Source: Bacteroidales bacterium
GTDB lineage: Bacteria > Bacteroidota > Bacteroidia > Bacteroidales > P3
Assembly: GCA_017545365.1 (NCBI GenBank)
Contig: JAFWOP010000058.1
Location: 1-64,000, forward strand
Length of the DNA stretch: 64,000 bases
Direction: 5' to 3'
This document shows positions 17,456-25,784 of this stretch, piece after piece. A program made the position numbers and the translations under genes. The notes under the pieces were generated by a model, which saw nothing but the letters and a program-made list of their open reading frames with translations, did not search any database and was not told the origin of the DNA. Every line of letters starts with the position of its first letter. The stretch's first letter is position 1.

Positions 17456-18457
17456 TCAGTCGCCCAAAGTGGCCACCATGACGGCCTTGATGGTGTGCAT
17501 ACGGTTCTCAGCCTCGTCGAAGACGATGCTGTTCTCGCTCTCGAACACCTCTTCGGTCACCTCGATGCCGTCCAAGCCGAACTGCTTGTTCACATCGCGG
17601 CCCACCTGAGTCTCCAGGTTGTGGTATGCGGGCAGGCAGTGCATGAATTTGCACTTGGGGTTGCCGGTGTTTTTCATCATCTGGGCGTTCACCTGATAGG
17701 GCATCAGCATGTCGATACGCTCTTTCCACACTTCGGCGGGCTCACCCATCGAGACCCACACGTCGGTATAGATAAAGTCGCAGCCCTTCACGCCGGCCAC
17801 GGGGTCGTCGGTGACGGTCACCTTGGCGCCGGTCTCCTTGGCAATTTCCTGGCACTTGTCGATAAGCCACTGCTCGGGCTGGAGCTTCTTGGGGGCGATG
17901 ATGCGGACATCCATGCCCATCTTGGCACCACCCACCATCAGGCTGTTACCCATGTTGAAGCGCGAGTCGCCAACATATGCAAAAGTCACCTGGTTGAGGG
18001 GTTTGCCGGCATGCTCCTGCATGGTGAGGAAGTCGGCCAGAATCTGAGTGGGGTGGCTCTCGTTGGTCAGACCGTTCCACACGGGCACACCAGCGTATTT
18101 GGCCAGTTCCTCAACAGTCTCCTGCTTGAAGCCACGATACTCGATACCGTCGAACATGCGACCCAGCACGCGGGCGGTGTCCTTCATGCTCTCCTTCACA
18201 CCAATCTGGCTGCCGGTGGGGCCCAGATAGGTGACGTGTGCGCCCTGGTCCTTGGCACCCACCTCAAAAGCGCAGCGCGTACGGGTGGAGGTCTTCTCGA
18301 ATATCAGGGCGATGTTCTTACCCTTTAAAGTGGGCTGCTCAGTGCCGGTATACTTAGCACGCTTCAGGTCGCGTGCCAGGTCGAGCAGATAGTTGAGTTC
18401 CTTCGGGCTGAAGTCTAAAATCTTCAGAAAATTGCGGTTTCTTAAATTGTAAGCCAT
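17456..18457 (-). CDS. argF: Ornithine carbamoyltransferase
   Basis: This enzyme interconverts ornithine plus carbamoyl phosphate with citrulline plus phosphate. The start at 18457 ([17 protein letters not shown]) gives 333 residues, the family length. The carbamoyl-phosphate loop STRTR (57-61), HPTQ, the ornithine-site DVWVSMG and the HCLPA motif are all present, which favours true ornithine carbamoyltransferase over aspartate, putrescine or acetyl-/succinyl-ornithine relatives. Carbamate kinase lies upstream in the same operon, so the catabolic direction (phosphorolysis of citrulline to make ATP) is likely. No arginine deiminase gene is in the window. Confidence 0.94.
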   Translation of the reverse strand: MAYNLRNRNFLKILDFSPKELNYLLDLARDLKRAKYTGTEQPTLKGKNIALIFEKTSTRTRCAFEVGAKDQGAHVTYLGPTGSQIGVKESMKDTARVLGRMFDGIEYRGFKQETVEELAKYAGVPVWNGLTNESHPTQILADFLTMQEHAGKPLNQVTFAYVGDSRFNMGNSLMVGGAKMGMDVRIIAPKKLQPEQWLIDKCQEIAKETGAKVTVTDDPVAGVKGCDFIYTDVWVSMGEPAEVWKERIDMLMPYQVNAQMMKNTGNPKCKFMHCLPAYHNLETQVGRDVNKQFGLDGIEVTEEVFESENSIVFDEAENRMHTIKAVMVATLGD

Positions 18458-18476
18458 GTTGTTTTGTATTATTGAA

Positions 18477-18905
18477 TTATTGTTTGTTGCGTTGTACAAA
18501 AAAGAACAGCCATGCAATGGCGCAGCCAGCCATGGCAACCAAGCCCATCATAAGCATCATTCGCCCCCCAGGCCAGTGCATGAGCGCAAAGAGTGCCCCC
18601 ATCAGCAGCACGGCCAACGTGTAGCCCGACAGGGTCATGGCAAACTTCCATATGGGGCGCAACCGCAGGTCGGCAGCAGCATTCCCTCCCTCAGAATGGT
18701 AAGGGAACAATTGCCCCAAACAAAAAGCCACTACTGCCAAAGTGCCGAAAGCCACAATCAGCAGGGCATCGTTATAATGGACTCCTGCCAGCTTTAAAAT
18801 CAGAGCCACCAGCAGCAGACCTGCACCCATCAGGGCGACCTTCATCATGAAAGGCCTGAACTGTGGCGACTTGGAAAGGTTGTCAATTGGGGATTGGGGC
18901 TTCAT
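18477..18905 (-). CDS. Hypothetical four-helix membrane protein
   Basis: I do not recognise this 142-residue protein. After a short polar N-terminus it shows four hydrophobic segments (about 20-40, 44-64, 88-108, 113-136) with short charged loops, and ends in RNKQ. It sits between carbamate kinase (31 nt upstream) and argF (19 nt downstream), so it is almost certainly part of that operon. A transport or assembly role would be a guess. Confidence 0.7.
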   Translation of the reverse strand: MKPQSPIDNLSKSPQFRPFMMKVALMGAGLLLVALILKLAGVHYNDALLIVAFGTLAVVAFCLGQLFPYHSEGGNAAADLRLRPIWKFAMTLSGYTLAVLLMGALFALMHWPGGRMMLMMGLVAMAGCAIAWLFFFVQRNKQ

Positions 18906-18936
18906 CGCTAAATAGTTGTTCTAATAGGAATTGGTG

Positions 18937-19872
18937 TTATCTTACGATACGTGTTCCGCAGTTGGGGTTGTCCAGCTGGCCAGCCTCGGTGATGATGCAC
19001 TCCTTGCCGCCGTTCTCCACGAACATGATGGCGGCACGAATCTTCGGGGCCATGCTGCCTTCGGCGAAATGCCCCGCTTCGAGGTAAGCTTTGGCCTCGG
19101 CGACGGTGATGGTGTCAAGGGCTTTTTCATCGGGCTTGCGGAAGTTGATATACACCTTGGGCACGTCGGTGAGGATATAGAACTCATCGGCACCGATCTG
19201 CACTGCGCAGAGGGCACTGGCCAAGTCCTTGTCGATAACGGCCTCCACACCGCGTACATAGTCGCTCTCCTCCACCACGGGGATGCCGCCACCACCCACG
19301 GTGACCACGATATGGCCCGCCTTGGCCAGCTTCTCCACAATCTTGATGTTGTTGATGCGCGTAGGCTTGGGCGAAGCCACCACCTTGCGCCAGCCGCGGC
19401 CCTTGGGGTCTTCCTTATACACGGCGCCAGTGGTCTTCATCAGTTCCTCGGCCTGCTCCTTGGTATAGTAGGGTCCCACAGGCTTGGTAGGGTTTTGAAA
19501 CATGGGGTCGAACTTGTTGACGGCCACCTGGGTAACCAACGTCACCACATCGCGCTGGATGTCGTGACGGGCCATCACATTGCGCAAGCCCATCTCGATA
19601 AGGTAGGCTATCGAGCCCTGCGTCTCTGCCACGCAGAAATCCATAGGCATGGCCTCGATGCCCGCGCGCTTGCCCTCCTCGTGCTGCAACATCACGTTGC
19701 CCACCTGCGGACCGTTGCCGTGGCCGATAACAATATTGTAGTTTCTTTTCAAAAGGTTATAAAGCGACTCGCAAGTCTGCTCGACATTCTCAATTTGTTC
19801 TTGATAGGTGCCTTTCTGACCGCTACGGAGCAGCGCATTACCGCCAAAAGCCACCACTGCAAGTTTTCTCAT
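18937..19872 (-). CDS. arcC: Carbamate kinase
   Basis: Carbamate kinase transfers phosphate from carbamoyl phosphate to ADP, making ATP, ammonia and CO2; it is the energy-conserving step of arginine/citrulline fermentation. The 311 residues show the family motifs VVAFGGNALL, IGHGNGPQVGN, the substrate-proximal VASPKP segment and VTVGGGGIPVV. It is first in the operon arcC - membrane protein - argF - transporter - porin, and has its own promoter. Confidence 0.95.
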   Translation of the reverse strand: MRKLAVVAFGGNALLRSGQKGTYQEQIENVEQTCESLYNLLKRNYNIVIGHGNGPQVGNVMLQHEEGKRAGIEAMPMDFCVAETQGSIAYLIEMGLRNVMARHDIQRDVVTLVTQVAVNKFDPMFQNPTKPVGPYYTKEQAEELMKTTGAVYKEDPKGRGWRKVVASPKPTRINNIKIVEKLAKAGHIVVTVGGGGIPVVEESDYVRGVEAVIDKDLASALCAVQIGADEFYILTDVPKVYINFRKPDEKALDTITVAEAKAYLEAGHFAEGSMAPKIRAAIMFVENGGKECIITEAGQLDNPNCGTRIVR

Positions 19873-19908
19873 TGTCTATATATTACTAATCTATAAATAA
19901 TTACAAGC

Positions 19909-19965
19909 CCAAACTCCAACAGTTTGGAATTGCAAATTTACACTATTTTTTTGGATTACACACAA
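19909..19965 (-). promoter_or_regulatory. Promoter and leader hairpin of the arcC operon
   Basis: On the minus strand TAAATTTG (19940-19933) is preceded by TTG (19965-19963), 22 nt apart, fitting a Bacteroidota promoter. The leader holds a hairpin CCAAACT-CCAAC-AGTTTGG (19909-19927). Nothing shows what it senses, if anything. Confidence 0.6.
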
Positions 19966-20147
19966 TTCGGTAAATAAAAATACGCCAAGACCCATAAGCC
20001 CTCACCCTATCCGGGCAAAGCGGGTACGGCGCGCCAAGAGGTTTTGTTGGATAAATGTAAAGCTATTCCAGAATTCTTCTAGGGTTCTGCAGCTTAGAAA
20101 AATCCAACAATCCACTCATACAGAGCAGATAAGGGACGGAAGCGGTG

Positions 20148-20183
20148 GGCATTCGAGTTAGAGGTGAGGGGTTAGAGAGGTGA
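20148..20183. repeat. Family B repeat (GGTTAGA-type) overlapping a stop codon
   Basis: GTTAGAGGTGAGGGGTTAGAG reads as degenerate TTAGAGG units. The TTA at 20172-20174 is, on the minus strand, the stop codon of the M16 gene, so the repeat supplies the end of that frame. Confidence 0.55.
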
Positions 20184-21428
20184 AGGGCCGGCGACAACGG
20201 TGACGAGGTCGGCGAGGTACCTTTGGGCCAACTGCTGCAGTTGGGCGGGGGTGACGGTGGCGACGGCATCCAGCAGATGGGTTGTGAGGCTGTCGTCGAC
20301 AGCGGTGGCGGCCATCTGGCGGTAGCGTTCGGATATTTCAAAGGCTCCGTCGATGCTGCGGATAAAGTCGCCCATCATATAGTTGCGCACCCGCTCCAGC
20401 TCTTCGGTCGGCACAGGTTCCTGTTTCAGGCGGTCGATTTCCTTGTACACCTCCGTCACAGCGGCCTGTGTGGCCTCGGCTGCCACATCGGCAGTGATGT
20501 AGAAGACGATGCTGCCCCGATGCACCTGGGTGGTGCTGTAGATGCCGTAGGTGTAGCCTTTGTCCTCGCGAATATTGCTCATCAGGCGTGAGCCGAAGTA
20601 GCCGCCCAGCACGGTGTTCAGCACCATGAAGCGGGCATAGTCCTCATGCTGCCATTCGAGCGGCATGATGCGCCCGACACGCAGGGTGGATTGGACGGCA
20701 TTGTCCACTGGGCAGCCGACATAGGCGGAGCCTTCGTGCTGCGGCATCGGCAGGGGAAGCACTGTTGCGTCCGCCGGTCCGACAGGGGTGGGCGACAAGT
20801 ATCGGTCGGCCAATGCCAGCAGGGCGTCGTCGACATAGCCGCTGAGCACCAGATGGGCAGAGTCGAGGCGGTAGCGGCGGCCTATGAAGTCGGCCAGATG
20901 GTCGGCAGTCAGGCTGTCGATGTCGGAGGGTTGGGCGTATGTGCCCAGCGGGTGGTTGAAGCCGTAGAGGGTCTCATAGTATTTGTTGCGGGCCACGTAG
21001 GCGGTCTTCTGCATGCCGAGCGACAGCTGCTGGCGGCGTTTGGCCCGGTAGGCGTCGAAAAGTGGCTGGGTGACGAGGGGCGCGTCGAACATTTCGCAGA
21101 TGATGGGAAAGAGCTCCTCGGCATAGCGGCGCAGGAAGTAGAACGACACATTGCCGACGCACACGTCCGTCATCTTCTCCACCACGATGCCGCGGAAGTC
21201 GAGGAACTCGGCCAAGGTTTGGGCATCATGACGTGTAGTGGCCTCGGCCAGGAGTTGGTTGGCGCCGTGGGCTTGCGACTTGAGCGACTGAAGACAGCTC
21301 CCCGCCTCGAAGGTGAGGTCGAGCTTGGTCAGATCCAGCGCGTTGTTCTGAAAACAATAGAGAGGCCGTCCGTTGGGCAGCTGATGGGTGTGAGGGACAA
21401 GGGGTTTAAGGTCAGGCGAAGGAATCAT
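20172..21428 (-). CDS. M16 peptidase-like protein without the zinc-binding motif
   Basis: The 418-residue protein has the M16B two-half architecture and the C-terminal signature GGYFGSRLMSNIREDKGYTY (around 280-299). The N-terminal half lacks the HxxEH zinc motif: the expected place reads HGANQLLAEATT. It therefore resembles the non-catalytic subunit of a heterodimeric M16B protease. In such systems the active partner is usually adjacent, but none is here; the neighbour is a TonB-dependent receptor 132 nt upstream. There is no signal peptide. Confidence 0.82.
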   Translation of the reverse strand: MIPSPDLKPLVPHTHQLPNGRPLYCFQNNALDLTKLDLTFEAGSCLQSLKSQAHGANQLLAEATTRHDAQTLAEFLDFRGIVVEKMTDVCVGNVSFYFLRRYAEELFPIICEMFDAPLVTQPLFDAYRAKRRQQLSLGMQKTAYVARNKYYETLYGFNHPLGTYAQPSDIDSLTADHLADFIGRRYRLDSAHLVLSGYVDDALLALADRYLSPTPVGPADATVLPLPMPQHEGSAYVGCPVDNAVQSTLRVGRIMPLEWQHEDYARFMVLNTVLGGYFGSRLMSNIREDKGYTYGIYSTTQVHRGSIVFYITADVAAEATQAAVTEVYKEIDRLKQEPVPTEELERVRNYMMGDFIRSIDGAFEISERYRQMAATAVDDSLTTHLLDAVATVTPAQLQQLAQRYLADLVTVVAGPSPL

Positions 21429-21439
21429 GTGGCGCAGGA

Positions 21440-21552
21440 TTAGCGTGTAGGGAAATGTGTGAATGCGTTATTGTGTGATTGCGTTATTGTGTTAGTCAAA
21501 GATTCTCAATTGCAAGGCGGCAGCCGACTTCTTACTTCTTAGTTCATAGCTC
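21440..21552. repeat. Mixed short-repeat spacer
   Basis: The spacer between the M16 gene and the TonB receptor holds octamer-like units (GCGTTATTGTGTGATTGCG), a heptamer trace (ATTCTCAATT), the linker AGGCGGCAGC and family C units (TTCTTACTTCTTAGTTC). The linker with family C shows that GGCGGCAGC is shared among repeat families. Confidence 0.6.
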
Positions 21553-21560
21553 TCACTTCC

Positions 21561-24026
21561 TTAAAAGGTTGCACTAAGTTTGATGTTGAGCTGGCGAGCA
21601 GTGAGGTAGTTGGGCACGGCATGATAGATGCCGCTGTAGTCCGCCACCCAGAGGAAGGAGACCACATTGCGGTAGTTGAAGAGGTTGAACACCTCGATGC
21701 TGACCGAGAGGTCGTCGAACAGGTGTCCCACGGGCGAGTGGCGCACACGGTCGAAGCGGGTGAGCTGGATGGTGTTGCCCCAGTCGACGCGGAAGTAGGG
21801 CGGCAGACGGCGTTCATAGGAGCGGTCCTTCTGATAGGGGAAGGTGGTGGGGATGCGCGAGCCATAGAGGAGGCTGAGGCTCATGCGCCACCATGGGATG
21901 GTGGGCATGTAGTCCTGCAGGAATATCTTGAAGCTGAAACGTTGGTCGGTGGGACGTGCCAGCCACCCCAGGCCGTCGCCGAGGATGTCCTCCTGGGTCT
22001 TCATCAGCGACATACTGGCCCACGACTCGAGGCCGGGGACGAAGTCGCCGTTGACACGTAGGCTGAGGCCCGTGGCATAGCCTACGGCCTCCTGGTCGGG
22101 GTTGTAGCGGACGCGCAGGTTGTCGATGGTATAAGGCACCAGGTGGGTGATATACTTGTAGTAGATGTCGGCGGTGAGGCGGAAAGGCTTGTTCCAAAGG
22201 CGGAAGTTCCAGTCGAAGGTGCCGGTGGCCTGGTAGGAGCATTGGGCGGGGAGGTCGGTATGGAGTGAGCCGTCGCCACGGCGGATTTCGCGGTAGAGAT
22301 AGGGCTGCTGGTAGATGCCCGCCGTCAGACGGTAGAGGAAGTCGTGACGGCCGTGGGGCTTATAGTTGACCGCAAGGCGGGGCGACACTATGAATTGAGA
22401 ATTGAGGATTGAGAATTGTGATTCTTGGGGGTTGGAAGTAATGTAATACTGCCCGCGGAGGCCGGCTACCAGCTTCACCTGGTCGTCATGCCGCGTGAAG
22501 AGGTTCACCTCGCGCTGCAGGTAGGCCTGGCCGCGGTAGTTGGTGATGCGGTTATCGGCATTGCAGAAGAGCTGCAGCACGGGGTTGAAGACGGCGGTGT
22601 CGTCGAGGCCTGCTATGTGGTGGTCGGTAGGGAAGCTGTATCCCGCGCTGTCGACCCACTTCCACTCGCGCATGCGGTCCGCCACCCGCTCCATCTGCCC
22701 TTTCAGCCCAAAATACCAGTTGCCCAGCAGGGCGTAGCGGACACCTTTCAGCTCGGTGGAGTAGACACCCATGTCGAGATAGTTGCGCGCATGCTCGAGG
22801 AAGGTGCCGATGCCGCGGTCGAAGTGGTTGGTGTCGCCTTCCTGCTCGCCCACGCCCACCTCGTAGAGCCAGTACTGGTCTTGGATGTCGTAAAGTTCTT
22901 GCTCCACATTATGCTGTGCCGCGGTAATCCAACGGAGCTGGAAATCGTCGCTTGGGTGGTAGTCGAGCACCAGCGAACCCAGGAGCGTGTTGTACTGGTC
23001 CACCTCGCGACCGTCGAAGTAGACATGCAGCTCCAGCGACTGCTGGAAGGCGCCGAAGGTGGTGGTGGCCGATGAGGGGATGAGGCTGTAGCGGTTACGG
23101 GTCCAAAGGGTGAGGAGCGAGAGGTCGAGATGCTCGTTCAGCCTGTAGCCGAGCACCGCCTGAAGGTCGGTATAAGAGTTGGAGTACTGCCCCTCCACAT
23201 CCATGCTGCCGAAGAGGTAGCGGTTGCTGTGCTGGCGGAAGCCGAGGCTGTAGGTGAAGCGGTCGCCCCAGCGGCCCTGTGCCGAGGCCGTGCCGCCCAA
23301 GAGCGAGAGCGAGAGGGTGTGCCGACGCTCCACCGGGCGGCTGTAGATGATGTCCAGCACCGACGACATGCGGTCGCCATAGGTGGCGTCGAAGCCCCCC
23401 GGCGAGAACATCAGGTGGTCCACCATGTCGGGGTTGATGATGCTCATGCCCTCCTGCTGGCCGCTGCGTATCAGCTGGGGACGGTAGACCTCTACCCCGT
23501 TGATATAGACCAGGTTCTCGTCGAACGACCCTCCACGCACAGAATACTGCGACGACAGCTCGTTGTTGGAGCTCACATCGGGGAGTGTCTTGATGAGCGA
23601 CTCGACACCGGAGGCAGGGCCCACGGTGTTTTCGATGCGCTGGATGTTGATTTCGGTGAAGGAAGAGGCACGGATGCGGTCGTCGGAGACCATGATGTCG
23701 GGCAGCTGGGTGGACCCGGGCCGCAGCTCCACGTCGAGCTTGCGCACCTCGTTCTTTCCCAATGCCAGCCGGAACTCCTGCGGCTCGTAGCCGGTGCAGG
23801 AGACGCGGACGGTGACGCTGTCGGTGCCATGAATGGCAATCTGGTAGAACCCCTTGCTGTCAGTGACACCTCCATAAGGGCGGCTGCCGCTGACGATGCC
23901 CACGTTGGCATACTCCACCGGTTGCCCCCCCGAGGTCACATACCCCTTGAGGGTCTCTTGTGCCGACAAAGGCATTCCCAAGGCCAGCAGCAATAATGTA
24001 GCAGTTATAAAAAACGTCCTCTTCAT
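21561..24026 (-). CDS. TonB-dependent receptor with carboxypeptidase-like N-terminal domain
   Basis: This outer-membrane active-transport receptor is 821 residues from the ATG at 24026, which starts a clear signal peptide (MKRTFFITATLLLLALGMPL). A CarboxypepD_reg-like domain follows (about 22-105: GYVTSGGQPVEYANVGIVSG, GFYQIAIHG), then the plug (about 115-225: GPASGVESLIKTLPDVSS, YSVRGGSFDENLVYINGVEV) and a 22-strand-type barrel. It ends in LTARQLNIKLSATF. No SusD partner is next to it, so it is not a standard SusCD pair. An AATTCTC repeat is embedded in the barrel region at about 535-546 (22390-22418), encoding SQFSILNSQF in frame. The substrate is unknown. Confidence 0.9.
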   Translation of the reverse strand: MKRTFFITATLLLLALGMPLSAQETLKGYVTSGGQPVEYANVGIVSGSRPYGGVTDSKGFYQIAIHGTDSVTVRVSCTGYEPQEFRLALGKNEVRKLDVELRPGSTQLPDIMVSDDRIRASSFTEINIQRIENTVGPASGVESLIKTLPDVSSNNELSSQYSVRGGSFDENLVYINGVEVYRPQLIRSGQQEGMSIINPDMVDHLMFSPGGFDATYGDRMSSVLDIIYSRPVERRHTLSLSLLGGTASAQGRWGDRFTYSLGFRQHSNRYLFGSMDVEGQYSNSYTDLQAVLGYRLNEHLDLSLLTLWTRNRYSLIPSSATTTFGAFQQSLELHVYFDGREVDQYNTLLGSLVLDYHPSDDFQLRWITAAQHNVEQELYDIQDQYWLYEVGVGEQEGDTNHFDRGIGTFLEHARNYLDMGVYSTELKGVRYALLGNWYFGLKGQMERVADRMREWKWVDSAGYSFPTDHHIAGLDDTAVFNPVLQLFCNADNRITNYRGQAYLQREVNLFTRHDDQVKLVAGLRGQYYITSNPQESQFSILNSQFIVSPRLAVNYKPHGRHDFLYRLTAGIYQQPYLYREIRRGDGSLHTDLPAQCSYQATGTFDWNFRLWNKPFRLTADIYYKYITHLVPYTIDNLRVRYNPDQEAVGYATGLSLRVNGDFVPGLESWASMSLMKTQEDILGDGLGWLARPTDQRFSFKIFLQDYMPTIPWWRMSLSLLYGSRIPTTFPYQKDRSYERRLPPYFRVDWGNTIQLTRFDRVRHSPVGHLFDDLSVSIEVFNLFNYRNVVSFLWVADYSGIYHAVPNYLTARQLNIKLSATF
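22390..22418 (-). repeat. Repeat A insertion inside the TonB receptor gene
   Basis: Read on the coding strand this is CAATTCTCAATCCTCAATTC and further units. It encodes the same peptide cycle FSILNSQ as the array in truB, in the stop-free orientation. Confidence 0.8.
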
Positions 24027-24089
24027 TGATAAAACAGGTAAGAAACGATGGTTTTTGATAAAAATTGTATCCACACTCAGAAAAAAGTG

Positions 24090-24097
24090 TATATTTG
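24090..24097 (+). promoter_or_regulatory. Promoter of a decayed gene
   Basis: TATATTTG matches TAnnTTTG and lies 26 nt before the ATG at 24124. The downstream leader is nearly identical to the flanks of the mobile element at 27331-27503, so the two are paralogous sites, this one unoccupied. Confidence 0.55.
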
Positions 24098-24123
24098 CAG
24101 TGTGATAATAAAATCAACACACC

Positions 24124-24201
24124 ATGAAAAAGATACTCACTTTAATTATTTTCAGCCCCTTATGGTTCTGCTCGTTTGGCCAAGGAATTCATAATGGTTA
24201 G
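24124..24201 (+). pseudogene. Truncated secreted-protein start (signal peptide remnant)
   Basis: The frame encodes a 25-residue peptide: a typical signal sequence (MKKILTLIIFSPLWFCSFGQ) and then a stop inside the first composite repeat. The leader and first 22 codons closely match the stub at 27524, so both descend from one gene family or a duplication. The rest of the gene is missing, replaced by repeats. Confidence 0.65.
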
Positions 24202-24402
24202 AGGTTAAAGGGGGCGACAGCAAATTCTCAATTCTTAATTCTTAATTCTCAATTCATAATGGTTAGGGGTTAGAGGTTAAAGGGGGCGGCAGCAAATTCT
24301 CAATTCTCAATTCTCAATTCTTGAGTAATTGGTTAGGGGTTAGAGGTTAGAGGTTAAAGGGGGCGGCAGCAAATTCTCAATTCTCAATTCTTCATTCTCA
24401 AT
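24195..24402. repeat. Three tandem copies of a composite short repeat (B-linker-A)
   Basis: Each copy has TTAGAGG-type heptamers, the linker GGGGGCGGCAGCAA and then AATTCTC-type heptamers. Copies lie at about 24195-24256, 24261-24322 and 24331-24402. Single copies of the same composite occur at 29381-29461 and, inverted, at 32844-32903. Confidence 0.85.
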
Positions 24403-24414
24403 TAAAAAGGCGTC

Positions 24415-24457
24415 TGCACTCAAGCATTTACGCAATCAAGCATTCAAGCATTCAAAA
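24415..24457. repeat. Family D repeats (CAATCAAGCATT-type)
   Basis: CACTCAAGCATTTACGCAAT then CAAGCATTCAAGCATTCAAA continue the octamer family seen at 4172-4282 and inside murL. Confidence 0.65.
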
Positions 24458-24465
24458 AATATTCG

Positions 24466-24473
24466 TATTTTTG
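24466..24473 (+). promoter_or_regulatory. Promoter of the MORN-like gene
   Basis: TATTTTTG matches the -7 consensus TAnnTTTG. It lies 69 nt before the chosen ATG at 24543, which argues against translation starting at the earlier in-frame ATG at 24471, inside the promoter. Confidence 0.6.
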
Positions 24474-24542
24474 CAAAATATTTTTCGCAGGGACGGCAAT
24501 GTGGCGCATGGATATGGAAAGTACAAAAAAATACATGATACT

Positions 24543-25589
24543 ATGATGAGACACCGCTTATTATTCGTCGTGCTGCTGGCAGCCGCAAGCATCTGCCAGG
24601 CGCAAAACCAGACTGACAACCAAGGCCGCAAACAGGGGCACTGGGTCAAAACCGACAAACAGGGGTCCGTCATCTACGAAGGCGACTTTGTGGACGACAA
24701 GGAGACCGGCACCTTCACCTACTTTTATCCCGACGGCACGGTGCGCATACGCAACCAGTACACCGTCCCCGGCAAGGTGTGCAACCACGAGGTCTACGAC
24801 AACCGCGGCCACCTGCTGGCCAAAGGGGTCTTCAACCAGAAGAACCGCGACGGAGTGTGGGAGTTCTTCTCTGTCAACGGCAAGCTTATCAAGAAAACCA
24901 CCTACCGCATGGGTGTCCGCGACGGCATACAGGTCATCTTCACCTCCAACGGCGACACTGCCGAGGTGTGCACCTGGTCCGACAACCACCGTCATGGCCG
25001 CTGGTGGAAGCGCATCGGCCTGAAGGGCTACATCACGGCCAACTACGTGCATGGCGGCATCGAAGGCCGGCTCGTAGAGTATGACGACAACCAGCAGCTG
25101 GTGCGTGAAGGCCACTACAGCGCAGGCGAACGGCACGGCACCTGGGACTACTACGACCAAGGGCAGAAGGTGGTGACCGAAAGCTGGAGGGCCGGACGGC
25201 TCCTCGACCGTCAGGTGCGCCTGCTGCTCCCCGAAGAACGGTTCGTATCCATCTACGACATCAACTACATGGCACCCCTCGGTAAGAACAAGACACTCAT
25301 ATACCTCACCAACGGCACCCGCCTCACCCACCTCGACAGCTCCGAACGCCTCTATGGGCGCGTGGGACTCGAACGGTTCACCCTCGCCAACAAGGAAGCC
25401 CGCATCATGGTGGCCACCGACCTCATCGTCGGCACCACCCGCGACAGCGAAGGACGTGAGATATTGAGCCTCGACCCGCGGCCCGACTTCGACGTATTCC
25501 CCGACGAGGACTGCATGAAGATGCTCCACAGCCTACAGCTGGAGCGGCAGACCATCGAAGCCGGCGGCGTGTTCGACTTCGACCGATAG
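24543..25589 (+). CDS. MORN-repeat (YwqK-like) secreted protein
   Basis: From the ATG at 24543 (or 24546) the product is about 348 residues with a signal peptide (MMRHRLLFVVLLAAASICQA). Residues about 30-210 are MORN_2/YwqK-type repeats: GHWVKTDKQGSVIYEGDFVD, GTFTYFYPDGTVR, GVWEFFSVNGKLIK, HGTWDYYDQGQKVV. The last ~130 residues are not recognised. Such proteins are common in Bacteroidota and often labelled as antitoxin-like by homology, but nothing here suggests a toxin-antitoxin pair. A terminator follows at 25592-25621. Confidence 0.8.
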   Translation: MMRHRLLFVVLLAAASICQAQNQTDNQGRKQGHWVKTDKQGSVIYEGDFVDDKETGTFTYFYPDGTVRIRNQYTVPGKVCNHEVYDNRGHLLAKGVFNQKNRDGVWEFFSVNGKLIKKTTYRMGVRDGIQVIFTSNGDTAEVCTWSDNHRHGRWWKRIGLKGYITANYVHGGIEGRLVEYDDNQQLVREGHYSAGERHGTWDYYDQGQKVVTESWRAGRLLDRQVRLLLPEERFVSIYDINYMAPLGKNKTLIYLTNGTRLTHLDSSERLYGRVGLERFTLANKEARIMVATDLIVGTTRDSEGREILSLDPRPDFDVFPDEDCMKMLHSLQLERQTIEAGGVFDFDR

Positions 25590-25591
25590 CA

Positions 25592-25621
25592 AAAATGGGG
25601 CTGCTTCCGCAGTCCCATTTT
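25592..25621 (+). terminator. Rho-independent terminator after the MORN-like gene
   Basis: AAAATGGGGCTGC - TTCC - GCAGTCCCATTTT forms a strong stem with one G-T wobble just after the stop codon. The A-rich left arm also allows use from the other strand. Confidence 0.75.
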
Positions 25622-25639
25622 CCCATTAAACACTATTAC

Positions 25640-25727
25640 AAAATCCTTTTAGGTAAAAACAAAAAAACCTAAGCCTGTGGGGTGCCTGCGAGCAAGCATT
25701 TTCCCTCACAAATGCAATGCAAAGATA
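25640..25727 (-). ncRNA. Candidate small RNA with its own promoter (minus strand)
   Basis: On the minus strand TATCTTTG (25727-25720), with TTTA about 18 nt upstream, forms a credible promoter, yet no minus-strand gene follows. The transcript would contain GCATTT-GTGAGGGA-AAATGC, a small GC-rich hairpin (GCTTG-CTCG-CAGGC) and then TTAGGT with a T-run and ACCTAA. This could be a ~70-nt small RNA between the MORN gene and mtaB. The promoter is the only strong signal. Confidence 0.22.
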
Positions 25728-25784
25728 CTAACATTTTTCCACATATAAAGCCCCCGATTACCTCTTTAACAAAACTTAACAAAC

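Larger units (their letters stand above)
24027..24542. other. Repeat-rich spacer between divergent genes
   Basis: About 515 nt without an intact gene. From left to right it holds a promoter (24090-24097), a decayed signal-peptide start (24124-24201), three tandem composite repeats (24195-24402), octamer repeats (24415-24457) and the promoter of the MORN-like gene (24466-24473). Confidence 0.7.

Noticed and set aside
17456..18457. Putrescine or acetyl-/succinyl-ornithine carbamoyltransferase
   Set aside because: The DVWVSMG and HCLPA motifs match ordinary ornithine carbamoyltransferase, though only an assay would exclude the alternatives.
24195..24402. CRISPR array
   Set aside because: The repeats are tandem heptamers with a shared linker; there are no unique spacers and no cas genes nearby.
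24543..25589. MORN-like gene as an antitoxin of a toxin-antitoxin pair
   Set aside because: The protein is secreted and no small toxin gene is adjacent; the label would rest only on repeat similarity.
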